Origin: Verrucomicrobiota bacterium
Lineage (GTDB): Bacteria; Verrucomicrobiota; Verrucomicrobiia; Limisphaerales; J093
Reading direction: 5' to 3'
Assembly: GCA_029907285.1 (NCBI GenBank)
Contig: JARYMD010000106.1
Span: forward strand, 1-11,393
DNA length: 11,393 nt
Numbering within the stretch: position 1 is the first letter of the stretch; each line of letters begins with the position of its first letter. Both the position numbers and the translations under genes were made by a program. Positions 1-6,811 of the stretch are shown piece by piece. The notes beneath the pieces were generated by a model. It saw only the letters and a program-made list of their open reading frames with translations, was not told the origin of the DNA and searched no databases.

Positions 1-70
1 AAGGCCCGTAGGGCCGGCATATTTGCAGTGGGGCGGACGGCACACCGGACAAGCTCCGTAGGAGCGGCAT
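1..70. repeat. Two copies of a 20-bp hairpin repeat (1-20 and 51-70)
   Basis: Both copies have the form AAG, a 5-bp stem closed over a GTA triloop, then GGCAT. Copy 1 (1-20) has stem GGCCC/GGGCC at 3-7 and 11-15. Copy 2 (51-70) has stem GCTCC/GGAGC at 53-57 and 61-65. The copies differ at four bases, and these fall in two stem pairs (4/14 and 5/13 of the unit) so that pairing is kept in both. This points to a REP-like intergenic element selected for hairpin formation. It sits downstream of the permease gene. The rest of 71-234 holds no recognisable gene or T-tract terminator. From memory, similar GTA-loop hairpin repeats followed by GGCAT are common between genes in Verrucomicrobiota and related genomes, but I cannot search to confirm this. 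Confidence 0.7.
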
Positions 71-234
71 CGCACTCAAGGCGCATCACAAACCGGTTGG
101 TTGCGTCGCCGGGGCGGAGGTGAAAACCAACAAAGTGCCTGTCACCCTATTGTCGGGGCCGGCGCCGCTGCTCACCACCGCGTCGTGGTTTTGGAGCCAC
201 AGATTGCACCGATGACACCAATGAGGTTTTCGGT

Positions 235-1473
235 TTATCCGAGAAGCAGCAGGACAAACATGCCTGCAACCGACGTCAGAATTGTGATCGGCACGCCGAA
301 CTTGGCGTAGTCCCAGAACCCAATTTCACAATGCCCACGCGCGGATTCCACAACGATGATGTTGGCGACAGAACCGAGGATCGTGAGGTTGCCAGCAAAT
401 GTGGTGGCCATGGCAAGCACTTTCCACATCAGCGGCGGATTCAAAAAGTTTGGAATCCATTTGCCCGCAACAAGCACAAACGGAACATTCGAAAAGATGT
501 TTGATCCGGCTGCCGAAAACCACGCAAGGTTCCACGCCTGGGAGGTCACGTCCGTTCCGAACACGCCGCGCAAGCGGCCGTATATCTGATCTGGCAGGCC
601 GGTCTTGTTCAAGCTCTCGACGACCACGAACAACGCAGCAAAGAACACAAGCAAATGCCAGTCCACCAGCTTCAGCACCTCGTGCGTGTCGCGGCGCGCC
701 AAAACCATTATGAGCGCGCCTCCCGCCAGCGCCGTCCACGCCAAATCAAAGCCGGCGATGAACCCCCCGAACACGAGCAAAAGCACAGCTCCTGTCAACC
801 GGACCAATTTGTAATCCAAAGGCGGCAATGGGCTGTCGCTCAGCTCAATTTTTGCTGATCGCAGAGTTTTGTGGAATCCGACCCTTAGCACAGCGTATTG
901 AATCGCCAGCCCAACCACAGCCACCGGCGTCATGGTCCGAGCGAATTCAATGAATGGCAGCTTCGATGGATTCCCGATCATGATGTTCTGTGAGTTCCCC
1001 ACCAATGTTGCGACGCTGCCGAGGTTCGCGCTCATGGCCAAAGCAAGCAAGTAAGGTGGCAGTGGAAGCCGCCCTCTCACCATCACGGTCACCACCAGCG
1101 GCGTAAGCATCAAACAGACCGTGTCGTTTACAAGAAGCGCCGACAGAGTTCCGAAAGCAATGACAAGGTATAGCAACAGCCTTTGGGGTGTTTTGGCCGC
1201 ACGCAATATCCAGTCCGCAGCCCAATTGAAGAAACCGGCCATTCCAAGGTACGCCGCAATCAGCATCATACCCAGCAGCAAAACGATGGTGTCATAGTCA
1301 ACTGCGCGATAAGCTTCTACAGGTGTCATGACACCGGAAACCACCATCAGCACCGTGCCAAGCAACGCAGCAGCCGGGCGGTAGAGCGGCAGAATCTTCA
1401 ATCGCCGCCCGCTGATCAGCAGGTACGTGAAGGCAAAAATCGCTATTGCCAGTATTTCCTTCGTGTTACTCAT
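235..1473 (-). CDS. ArsB/NhaD-superfamily ion permease (SLC13-like)
   Basis: Integral membrane secondary transporter of the ion-transporter superfamily that holds ArsB, NhaD and citrate/anion (SLC13) carriers. The 412-residue length fits. About ten or more hydrophobic segments run through the protein. Two pseudo-repeat signatures are visible: LVNDTVCLMLTP (about 114-125) followed by ANLGSVATLVGNSQN (149-163), and SNIFSNVPFVLV (324-335) followed by AGNLTILGSVANIIVVESA (360-378). These correspond to the paired re-entrant loops that bind substrate in this fold. No arsR, arsC or arsA gene is nearby, so the substrate (arsenite, Na+/H+ exchange, or an organic or inorganic anion) cannot be told from context. 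The ATG at 1473 gives a short charged N-terminus before the first helix; no strong Shine-Dalgarno is seen. It lies 80 bp after the upstream hydrolase gene, across a heptamer repeat, so it may or may not share its transcript. Confidence 0.85.
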   Translation of the reverse strand: MSNTKEILAIAIFAFTYLLISGRRLKILPLYRPAAALLGTVLMVVSGVMTPVEAYRAVDYDTIVLLLGMMLIAAYLGMAGFFNWAADWILRAAKTPQRLLLYLVIAFGTLSALLVNDTVCLMLTPLVVTVMVRGRLPLPPYLLALAMSANLGSVATLVGNSQNIMIGNPSKLPFIEFARTMTPVAVVGLAIQYAVLRVGFHKTLRSAKIELSDSPLPPLDYKLVRLTGAVLLLVFGGFIAGFDLAWTALAGGALIMVLARRDTHEVLKLVDWHLLVFFAALFVVVESLNKTGLPDQIYGRLRGVFGTDVTSQAWNLAWFSAAGSNIFSNVPFVLVAGKWIPNFLNPPLMWKVLAMATTFAGNLTILGSVANIIVVESARGHCEIGFWDYAKFGVPITILTSVAGMFVLLLLG

Positions 1474-1514
1474 CGCGGCGGGCCATCGTCCCAGCGTCCC
1501 GACAATTCATCAAG

Positions 1515-1563
1515 TGGTCTGTGGTCCATGGTCCATGGTCTATGGTCCATGGTCTATGGTCTT
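1515..1563. repeat. 7-bp tandem repeat, seven units
   Basis: Seven consecutive heptamers of the form TGGTC(C/T)N run from 1515 to 1563: TGGTCTG, TGGTCCA twice, TGGTCTA, TGGTCCA, TGGTCTA, TGGTCTT. The variation is confined to the last two positions. On the minus strand it reads as alternating GACCATG and GACCATA blocks. The array fills most of the 80-bp gap between the permease and the hydrolase, and its two left-most units (1550-1563) lie inside the hydrolase reading frame, including its stop codon at 1554-1556. It looks like a slippage-prone microsatellite. I recall similar heptamer arrays between genes in Verrucomicrobiota, without being able to check. Confidence 0.85.
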
Positions 1564-2999
1564 TGCGTAATACGATTGGTTTTGGCTGCGGTGTCTTTTG
1601 ATCCGAGCGCGGGTTTGACCAGTATTCTCGTGTCCCATGGTGGCACCGAAATGCAGTTGGTGACAGGCTCATTATCTGAGGCGGCAAAACCCAGTCCGGC
1701 GGGAACCTTGATCGAGGTCTCAGTAGGGTTCACAATTACGATGCCATTTTCAAATTCGCGTGACAATGACCCGTGGGCGAAGAGACCGCTTTTGTAATCT
1801 GCCAAAGGCGCGCCCAAATCGAGATCGTATTCCTCAAACCACCATAGCTGGCCGTGCAGGCAGTCGCCGCGATCGAATCCAAAATAACCTCCCTCCAGCA
1901 GCAACGTAGTACCAAGACCAAGCCGGAACCTGCGCCTGTCGTTTTCAGTCAGTGTAGTCAGTCGCGTTGCCTCTTGCTGTGACCGGCGGTCAGCTCGCAC
2001 ATCAACTTGCACAAAATGAAAGACCGGCCGATGCACTGCCCTTGCAGCGGCCATTTTGTAGGAATTCCAGAGCACGTTCCAGTCGCCGCCAAATTCATCC
2101 CCAAGCGCATTTTCGTGCATACAACCATTGACGAGATCGTAATAGCGGCTTTCGGGCGGCCATGGCAAACCGCCATTCCCAACCAGGATTGTGTTTGGGA
2201 AAGCGGCCCGCAGGTCACGCAGCAGGAACAGCATTGCTTCCTGCCATTCGGCTTCATCACGCCGGTCAAACACCTTGTCACCGTTAACATCAAGCCCCGC
2301 TGGCGGCTGATGCCACAGGCAATCAAGCATCAGCCCGTCGTAACGACCCGATGCGAGGCATGCTTCACGGGCGTATCGCAGCACATGCCGCATCCATGCC
2401 CGATCTTGCGCGCAGGGGTTCATGAGATTGCCACCCCAATGAGGCACCAAATAACTGCCGTCAGTTTTTCTGGCGTACCAGTTGCGGCCGCTCTTTTTTG
2501 GAACGCCCTTCAGCATCCCATTGTTGGGGCCTTGCAGTGGAACCCACGCCAGTATTTTGACCCTCGGGTTAATTCGGCGCATGCGGTCAATCGAAACTCT
2601 CCCGGCTTCGACAAGATCGTGATTCAGAATCACAACATCCCATTGCGCCAGCCGTTCTGAAACATGGCCAACATGGCTGTCAGGAAGGTCCATGTGAAAG
2701 TAATTCACCAGGCAGCCGCGCTTGCGGGATACCGGCGAGAAATTGGGCAGACACCAGCCTTGGCTGGTTTCGGGTTTCAAGGCGCGTCCAGTAATTCCCG
2801 GCTGTGCAAGGGCTGTTTCAGCAACAGAAACACCGGATGATTTCGAGGCGAACAAAGTGGCGCACGTGCCACCGTTGCGTTGGCCGGTTTGATCGCGCCC
2901 ATGAGCAGGCAATTGATGGATCAGGACCATGCTGAGCGCCACGCAGGCCATGCACTGCAAGACGCGAATCCTGCGGCCACAATCACGTGCGGTATTCAT
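1554..2999 (-). CDS. Secreted putative glycoside hydrolase (GHL15-like barrel)
   Basis: A 481-residue protein with a likely signal peptide: basic residues at 5-12 (RDCGRRIR) and a hydrophobic stretch at about 13-30. The body looks like a (beta/alpha)8 barrel of the putative glycosyl-hydrolase type (GHL15-like, Pfam PF14885). Supporting segments are VVILNHDLVEAGRV (122-135), VKILAWVPLQG (147-157), YDGLMLDCLW (220-229, with D221 and D226 at the usual strand-4 position), NTILVGNGGLPWPP (269-282) and VFHFVQVDVR (326-335). DVNGDKVFDRRDE (237-249) resembles a calcium-binding loop. Substrate and activity are unknown, and the family has little experimental characterisation. The frame is open upstream to 3164, but that would run 180 nt into trmL and place the signal peptide internally, so the ATG at 2999 is chosen. 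It overlaps the end of trmL by 17 nt, which suggests co-translation. Its stop codon lies in the heptamer repeat. Confidence 0.7.
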   Translation of the reverse strand: MNTARDCGRRIRVLQCMACVALSMVLIHQLPAHGRDQTGQRNGGTCATLFASKSSGVSVAETALAQPGITGRALKPETSQGWCLPNFSPVSRKRGCLVNYFHMDLPDSHVGHVSERLAQWDVVILNHDLVEAGRVSIDRMRRINPRVKILAWVPLQGPNNGMLKGVPKKSGRNWYARKTDGSYLVPHWGGNLMNPCAQDRAWMRHVLRYAREACLASGRYDGLMLDCLWHQPPAGLDVNGDKVFDRRDEAEWQEAMLFLLRDLRAAFPNTILVGNGGLPWPPESRYYDLVNGCMHENALGDEFGGDWNVLWNSYKMAAARAVHRPVFHFVQVDVRADRRSQQEATRLTTLTENDRRRFRLGLGTTLLLEGGYFGFDRGDCLHGQLWWFEEYDLDLGAPLADYKSGLFAHGSLSREFENGIVIVNPTETSIKVPAGLGFAASDNEPVTNCISVPPWDTRILVKPALGSKDTAAKTNRITQRP

Positions 3000-3495
3000 C
3001 TGGAAAACCCAGTTGTCGGAGTGCCTCGAACAAGACAATGGCAACGCAGTTCGACAAATTGAGCGACCTCGCCGCCGGATTGAACATCGGCAGGCGCAGC
3101 CACCGATCGGGGTTTGAATCCAATAGTTGAGCCGGCAAACCGGCAGTTTCACGCCCGAACACAATGTAATCTCCGCGCTCGTACTTCACAGCCGAATACA
3201 ACCGCGGCCCGCCGGATTCAATCAACCAGAACCTCGCGTTCTCCGGCTGAGCTTTCCTGAACGTTACCCAGTCCGGCCAGCAATGCCACTCGACATGTTC
3301 CCAGTAATCCATCCCGGCGCGTTTGAGTTGGGCGTCGTTGAGCCTGAAACCAAGTGGTTCGATCAAATGCAACACCGCGCCGGTGGCTGCACAAAGCCGC
3401 GCGACGTTGCCCGTATTGGGCGGTATCTCGGGCTCGAAAAGAACCACGTGAAACCCACAGGGCCGCAAAGCGCAACTGTTGTCCAAAAAATCCAT
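2983..3495 (-). CDS. trmL: tRNA (cytidine/uridine-34 2'-O-)-methyltransferase
   Basis: SPOUT-class methyltransferase of the TrmL (YibK) family, which uses S-adenosylmethionine to methylate the ribose of the wobble nucleotide 34 in leucine tRNAs in the cytoplasm. The three family motifs are all present: LFEPEIPPNTGNVARLCAATG (19-39), FGRETAGLP (113-121) and RLPMFNPAARSLNLSNCVAI (134-153). The last two form the trefoil-knot cofactor pocket. At 170 residues it is a little longer than E. coli TrmL (about 157) because of an extra N-terminal stretch of about 12 residues; no closer start exists before the conserved GFHVVLFEPE. The ATG at 3495 has a GGGG run about 8 nt upstream. It follows truA after 42 nt and its last 17 nt overlap the hydrolase start. 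Together with truA this makes a pair of tRNA anticodon-arm modification genes. Confidence 0.93.
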   Translation of the reverse strand: MDFLDNSCALRPCGFHVVLFEPEIPPNTGNVARLCAATGAVLHLIEPLGFRLNDAQLKRAGMDYWEHVEWHCWPDWVTFRKAQPENARFWLIESGGPRLYSAVKYERGDYIVFGRETAGLPAQLLDSNPDRWLRLPMFNPAARSLNLSNCVAIVLFEALRQLGFPDEYRT

Positions 3496-3537
3496 GTCAG
3501 AAACCCCGTTCCCATCTTGGCTGGCTGGAGCGGCTGA

Positions 3538-4356
3538 TCATTCAATTGCGGCGTCGTTCTCGTCGCCTGTGACTGCGATGCCTTGACTTTGAACTGTGTT
3601 CCTTGACTTCGGGTAGGTGACGCGCCACAGCACCAGCCCGTGCGCCGGTGCTGTCATCCCGGCCAACCTTCTGTCCCGGCCAGCAAGTATCCGGCTGACG
3701 TCGGATGGCGCAAACCGCCCCAGCCCAATTTGAACCAACATTCCCACAATGCCACGGCACATTTTGTATAAGAAACCGTCCGCTTCAACAATCACAGTGA
3801 GAAGCCGCCCGCGCTTTTGCACCTCGCAACGCCTTACGCGGCGGACGGTTGACCTCCGGTTGTACCCCGGATTCGAGCTCAGCGCTCTGAAATCGTGGCG
3901 CCCAACGAACTGTCTTGCGCCCGCGCGCATCGCAGCAACGTCAAGGGGCCTTGGCACGTGCCACGCCGTGTGCCGCAGCAGCGGATTCATCGCAGGATGG
4001 TTCCAGATGTAATACCGGTATTGTTTCCCTGCTGCGCTGAACCGCGCGTGAAAACTGCTCTGGCAACGGTGAGCAGACAATACCCTGATGTCATCGGGCA
4101 GCCATGCGTTCACTGCGAGAACAAGTTTTTTAACCGGCATTCGCATTTCGCTTTTCGGCACGTCAAAATGCGCCACAAGCCCCAGTGCATGGACCCCGGC
4201 ATCGGTTCTGCTCGAGCTGTGCAATCGCGGCCGGGACGGAAACAGTTTTGCCAGCGCTGACTCCACCTTTTCCTGAACGCCCGTGCCGGTTTTCTGGACC
4301 TGCCAGCCTGCATACCCGGAACCGTCGTAGGCAATCGTAAGCTTCAGTCTTAACAT
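3538..4356 (-). CDS. truA: tRNA pseudouridine(38-40) synthase
   Basis: Converts uridines 38, 39 and 40 in the anticodon stem-loop of many tRNAs to pseudouridine. The 272-residue product has the family layout: N-terminal LKLTIAYDGSGYAGWQVQ (4-21), the catalytic loop SSSRTDAGVHA (47-57) with the nucleophile Asp at 52, then VNAWLPDDIRVL, FHARFSAAGKQYRYYIWN, RHDFRALSS and GFLYKMCRGIVGMLVQIGLGR. The ATG at 4356 is chosen because TruA proteins normally begin a few residues before this YDG motif. The frame stays open upstream to a TTG at 4425 with another ATG at 4404, which would add 16-23 non-conserved residues. No start has a convincing Shine-Dalgarno (GGAAGA lies about 13 nt before 4356), so the start is uncertain by that much. 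The C-terminus carries a short non-conserved tail. It lies 116 nt after ruvX and 42 nt before trmL. Confidence 0.94.
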   Translation of the reverse strand: MLRLKLTIAYDGSGYAGWQVQKTGTGVQEKVESALAKLFPSRPRLHSSSRTDAGVHALGLVAHFDVPKSEMRMPVKKLVLAVNAWLPDDIRVLSAHRCQSSFHARFSAAGKQYRYYIWNHPAMNPLLRHTAWHVPRPLDVAAMRAGARQFVGRHDFRALSSNPGYNRRSTVRRVRRCEVQKRGRLLTVIVEADGFLYKMCRGIVGMLVQIGLGRFAPSDVSRILAGRDRRLAGMTAPAHGLVLWRVTYPKSRNTVQSQGIAVTGDENDAAIE

Positions 4357-4472
4357 GCCGCCGCTGTTTTCTTCCGATACATGGTCGGTCGCAGCCCTGC
4401 TCATGAGGAAAGTAGAAATTGTCAACTGTCCGTCACGTGGCCGCCTTGGCTGTCATTTGCCTGGCTTTCGAC

Positions 4473-4898
4473 TCAAAAACCGGCCCCTGGTTCACGCGCG
4501 TCCAAATAGCTTTGAAGCAGAATCGCCGCCGCAATTTTGTCAACCCGTTCTCTCGATTTTTTGTGGCGCACGTTGGCTTCACGAAGGTACCTGTTCGCCT
4601 GCACAGTGGTAAGACGCTCGTCCCATGTCTTGACCGGCACGGACAGCGCGCTTCTCAGGGATTGGACAAACTCCTGCACAGCCGCCGCAGCCGGACCGTA
4701 GCTGCCGTCCATGTTCCTTGGCATGCCGACAATCACAAGGCCAACTTCGCGTTCCTGTATTAGTTGTCGGATTCGTTCCAGCAAACTCCTGGCCGGTTCC
4801 GCAGGGATGTACTCCACCGGCTGCGCTATCGACAGTGTTTCGTCGCTGATGGCAACGCCCACTCGCTTCGTCCCATGATCAAGAGCAAGGATTCGCAT
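4473..4898 (-). CDS. ruvX: RuvX/YqgF-family pre-16S rRNA nuclease / Holliday junction resolvase-like protein
   Basis: Small RNase H-fold nuclease (141 residues, the normal size). In E. coli YqgF is essential and takes part in 5' maturation of 16S rRNA; homologues have also been described as Holliday junction resolvases. The diagnostic residues are all visible: D7 in ILALDHGTKRVGVA (3-16), the VIVGMPRNMDGSYGP loop (55-69), E94 in WDERLTT (92-98), and D120 in RVDKIAAAILLQSYLD (118-133), which supply the acidic metal-binding site. The ATG at 4898 has a good Shine-Dalgarno (AGGCGGA, 4906-4912 on the plus-strand numbering) with 7 nt spacing. It starts 24 nt after the hemL stop, so the two are almost certainly on one transcript. 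Confidence 0.94.
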   Translation of the reverse strand: MRILALDHGTKRVGVAISDETLSIAQPVEYIPAEPARSLLERIRQLIQEREVGLVIVGMPRNMDGSYGPAAAAVQEFVQSLRSALSVPVKTWDERLTTVQANRYLREANVRHKKSRERVDKIAAAILLQSYLDAREPGAGF

Positions 4899-4922
4899 CG
4901 TAAAATCCGCCTAATCGGCCAT

Positions 4923-6227
4923 TCAAATCACACGCCATGTTGTTGCAAGTGTCTGTAAAGCTTTCGCGGCTGCGGCAACTGTCTCATCAATGTCTCCTTC
5001 GGTGTGTGCAGTCGAAACAAACCCGGCTTCGAACTGCGACGGCGCAATGTAAACGCCGGCTTCCAGCATCGCATGGAAGAATCTCGCAAAACGCCCCCGG
5101 TCACTCCGCATCGCGTCATTTAGGTTCTGAACCGGTTCAGAAGTGAAGTAGGCGCAAAACATCGACCCGCAGCGGTTGAATTGCACCGGCACGCGTGCGG
5201 TCCGCGCCGCTTCCATGAACCCGCGTTCAAGCCTCGAGCCGAGTTCCTCAAGCCGTTGATAAGTGTTCTCATCAAGCATTTCGATCGCTGCAATGCCGGC
5301 AGCCATCGCCAGTGGATTGCCACTCAAAGTCCCGGCCTGATAAACCGGCCCCTCGGGCGCCAGATAATCCATGATTTCCCGCCGCCCGCCAAACGCCCCA
5401 ACAGGCAAACCACCGCCAATGATCTTCCCAAGACACGTCAGGTCCGGTTTCACATCGAACAATTCCTGTGCGCCGCCACGAGCCAAACGAAAACCGGTCA
5501 TCACTTCGTCGAAAATCAACAACGCGCCTTCCCGTTCTGTTATCTCCCGCAAAAACTGGAGGTAGCCTGGCTTCGGAAGGTAAACCCCGGCATTTCCAGG
5601 AACAGGCTCGAGTATGACAGCAGCTATTTTCTCCCGGTTTGCCATGAAAGCCGACCTGACAGCGCCCTCGTGATTGAAAGGCAGGACGATTGTATGCTGC
5701 GCAAAGCTCGATGGAATGCCCGCACTGTCGGGTTGCCCAAAAGTCAGCGCCCCTGAGCCAGCTTTTACAAGGAGAGAATCCACGTGCCCGTGATAACACC
5801 CTTCGAATTTGATTATCTTGTCTCTACCGGTGTAACCACGTGCGAGCCGCACTGCCGACATGCAGGCTTCCGTCCCCGAATTGCAGAACCGCACTTTCTC
5901 AATGCTCGGAAACGCCCCACACACAAGCTTTGCCATTGTCACTTCGAGCGGATTCGGCGTGCCAAAGCTCGTGCCTTTCGCAGCCGTTTCCTGCACCGCC
6001 CGGACAATCCGCGGGTGCGCATGCCCGTGTATGGCCGGTCCCCATGTGCAAACGTAATCGATGTACTGGTTGCCGTCTATGTCCCATATGCGGGCTCCAG
6101 CCGCACGGTCAACAAAGAATGGATTGCAGCCCACAGCCCGGAAAGCGCGCACCGGCGAATTCACGCCCCCAGGCAAATGCCTCAGCGCTTCAGCAAACAA
6201 CTCATCTGACCTTGCTCGCGAACCCAT
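4923..6227 (-). CDS. hemL: Glutamate-1-semialdehyde 2,1-aminomutase
   Basis: PLP-dependent class-III aminotransferase-fold enzyme that converts glutamate-1-semialdehyde to 5-aminolevulinate, the committed precursor for haem and other tetrapyrroles by the C5 pathway; cytoplasmic. The 434-residue product carries LPGGVNSPVRAF (18-29), NSGTEACMSAVRLARG (116-131), KFEGCYHGHVDSLLVKAGSG (140-159), IFDEVMTGFR (238-247) and LGKIIGGGLPVGAFGG (266-281), with the PLP Schiff-base lysine at K268. GPVYQAGTLSGNPLAMAAG and the C-terminal SQFEAGFVSTAHTEGDID are also typical. The ATG at 6227 is chosen because the family begins just before a segment like RSDELFAEALRHLPGG. A TTG at 6284 would add 19 residues with no family resemblance. 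There is no Shine-Dalgarno before the ATG; instead a promoter-like -10 ends 8 nt upstream, so translation may be leaderless. No hemA or other hem genes are adjacent. It heads the hemL-ruvX-truA-trmL run. Confidence 0.96.
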   Translation of the reverse strand: MGSRARSDELFAEALRHLPGGVNSPVRAFRAVGCNPFFVDRAAGARIWDIDGNQYIDYVCTWGPAIHGHAHPRIVRAVQETAAKGTSFGTPNPLEVTMAKLVCGAFPSIEKVRFCNSGTEACMSAVRLARGYTGRDKIIKFEGCYHGHVDSLLVKAGSGALTFGQPDSAGIPSSFAQHTIVLPFNHEGAVRSAFMANREKIAAVILEPVPGNAGVYLPKPGYLQFLREITEREGALLIFDEVMTGFRLARGGAQELFDVKPDLTCLGKIIGGGLPVGAFGGRREIMDYLAPEGPVYQAGTLSGNPLAMAAGIAAIEMLDENTYQRLEELGSRLERGFMEAARTARVPVQFNRCGSMFCAYFTSEPVQNLNDAMRSDRGRFARFFHAMLEAGVYIAPSQFEAGFVSTAHTEGDIDETVAAAAKALQTLATTWRVI

Positions 6228-6235
6228 GGACGCGC

Positions 6236-6263
6236 AGGATAACACACCCGACCACAGCCGCAA
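6236..6263 (-). promoter_or_regulatory. Possible sigma70-type promoter for hemL
   Basis: On the minus strand, TTGCGG (6258-6263) and TATCCT (6236-6241) are separated by 16 nt and each match four of six consensus bases. Transcription would begin about 6-8 nt after the -10, at or next to the hemL ATG (6227-6225). That agrees with the lack of a Shine-Dalgarno and would make the message leaderless. The match is imperfect in GC-rich DNA, so this is a suggestion only. Confidence 0.35.
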
Positions 6264-6371
6264 CCGAATCCAGCACGCAGCCAACGCACAGCCGTTTCAC
6301 CCAGCTCCGCGCGCGCATTTGGAACGGCCAAACGCCCGGTCTATACCAGTCAGCCAACTCATTGACAGTAA

Positions 6372-6473
6372 GGGCTGTAAGCCAGCGCTAATCCGGAGTT
6401 TGAATGTAGCCGACGACGTCAGTCGGCGGGAACTTGCTTCTGAACCGAAAGATTTCAGCGGACTGATGTCCGC
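6372..6473. repeat. Composite of three successive hairpins (REP-like element)
   Basis: Three short perfect inverted repeats follow each other within about 100 bp: GGCT-GTA-AGCC at 6373-6383, GCCGAC-7 nt-GTCGGC at 6409-6427, and GCGGAC-TGAT-GTCCGC at 6458-6473. AGCGCT (6384-6389) after the first is itself a palindrome. The first uses the same GTA triloop as the two hairpins at the left end of the window. The arrangement suggests one mosaic intergenic repeat rather than chance. From memory, similar strings are frequent between Verrucomicrobiota genes. It may fold in RNA or act as a transcription or processing boundary upstream of hemL, but no function is shown. Confidence 0.6.
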
Positions 6474-6645
6474 GCTCCCGGCGCCGCTAATTCCTCGAGC
6501 GCGTCTTTCGCGTATTCGACGTATTTCGTGATTCAACTCACAACGCTCAACGTGCAAAGCTCAACTTACGACGAGGAACTGTCAGCATTAAGATGGAGCG
6601 GAATGCATGTGCGGACAGGCACGCAGTTCTGCTTCTTTCGTTTTC

Positions 6646-6712
6646 TTTCGTCTGTTTCGGCTATTACCAGGAATCATTTGCCGGTCCTTTCTGTTAGCCG
6701 AAAACAACGAAA
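6646..6712. repeat. Imperfect 18-bp inverted repeat
   Basis: The left arm at 6646-6663 (TTTCG, TCTG, TTTCGGCTA) and the right arm at 6695-6712 (TAGCCGAAA, ACAA, CGAAA) pair over two blocks of 9 and 5 bp separated by a 4-nt mismatch. The intervening segment is 31 nt. It lies about 100 bp past the stop of the isomerase-like gene. A role as a weak terminator or processing site is possible, but there is no T-tract directly after it on the minus strand. The surrounding DNA is repetitive (CTTTCG recurs), which lowers its significance. Confidence 0.45.
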
Positions 6713-6811
6713 TGAGGCGAGAAATGGGAATCAGGTTATTCTTGCGTATTTGAGGTTCAAATGTTGCTGACCGGATGAGCGCCACCTGCACCGGCAGGAC
6801 CGAGGTCAAAA

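Larger units (their letters stand above)
6228..6811. other. 584-bp intergenic region without a credible gene, rich in repeats
   Basis: The gap lies between the isomerase-like gene stop and the hemL start. Short open frames on both strands (up to 86 codons) have no family resemblance and simply translate the repeats. Contents, from high to low coordinate: a 5-bp hairpin (6785-6798) with no T-run, a long imperfect inverted repeat (6646-6712), two GCTCAAC copies around 6545-6570, a degenerate 9-mer run (TTTCGCGTA, TTCGACGTA, TTTCGTGAT at 6506-6532), three consecutive hairpins (6373-6473), and the possible hemL promoter. The part from about 6600 to 6780 is noticeably more AT-rich than the genes. 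No tRNA or recognised riboswitch was seen. Confidence 0.7.

Noticed and set aside
101..310. 69-codon plus-strand open frame at the left end
   Set aside because: It overlaps the well-supported permease gene on the other strand, has no recognisable domain, and its composition looks like intergenic DNA.
3000..3164. Longer N-terminus for the hydrolase starting at 3164
   Set aside because: It would run 180 nt into trmL, adds Cys/Arg-rich sequence unlike any domain, and buries a good signal peptide inside the protein.
4420..4425. Perfect TTGACA on the minus strand in front of truA
   Set aside because: No acceptable -10 lies 16-18 nt downstream, so it is not called a promoter.
6297..6557. 86-codon minus-strand frame between the isomerase-like gene and hemL
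   Set aside because: It is the translation of the hairpin composite and degenerate repeats and shows no protein-like pattern.
6785..6798. CCTGC-4 nt-GCAGG hairpin just past the isomerase-like stop
   Set aside because: It has only a 5-bp stem and no T-run follows on the minus strand, so it is not a convincing intrinsic terminator.
6588..6809. 73-codon minus-strand frame beginning with TTG
   Set aside because: It has no Shine-Dalgarno or recognisable domain, and it spans the inverted repeat in AT-richer, repeat-like DNA.
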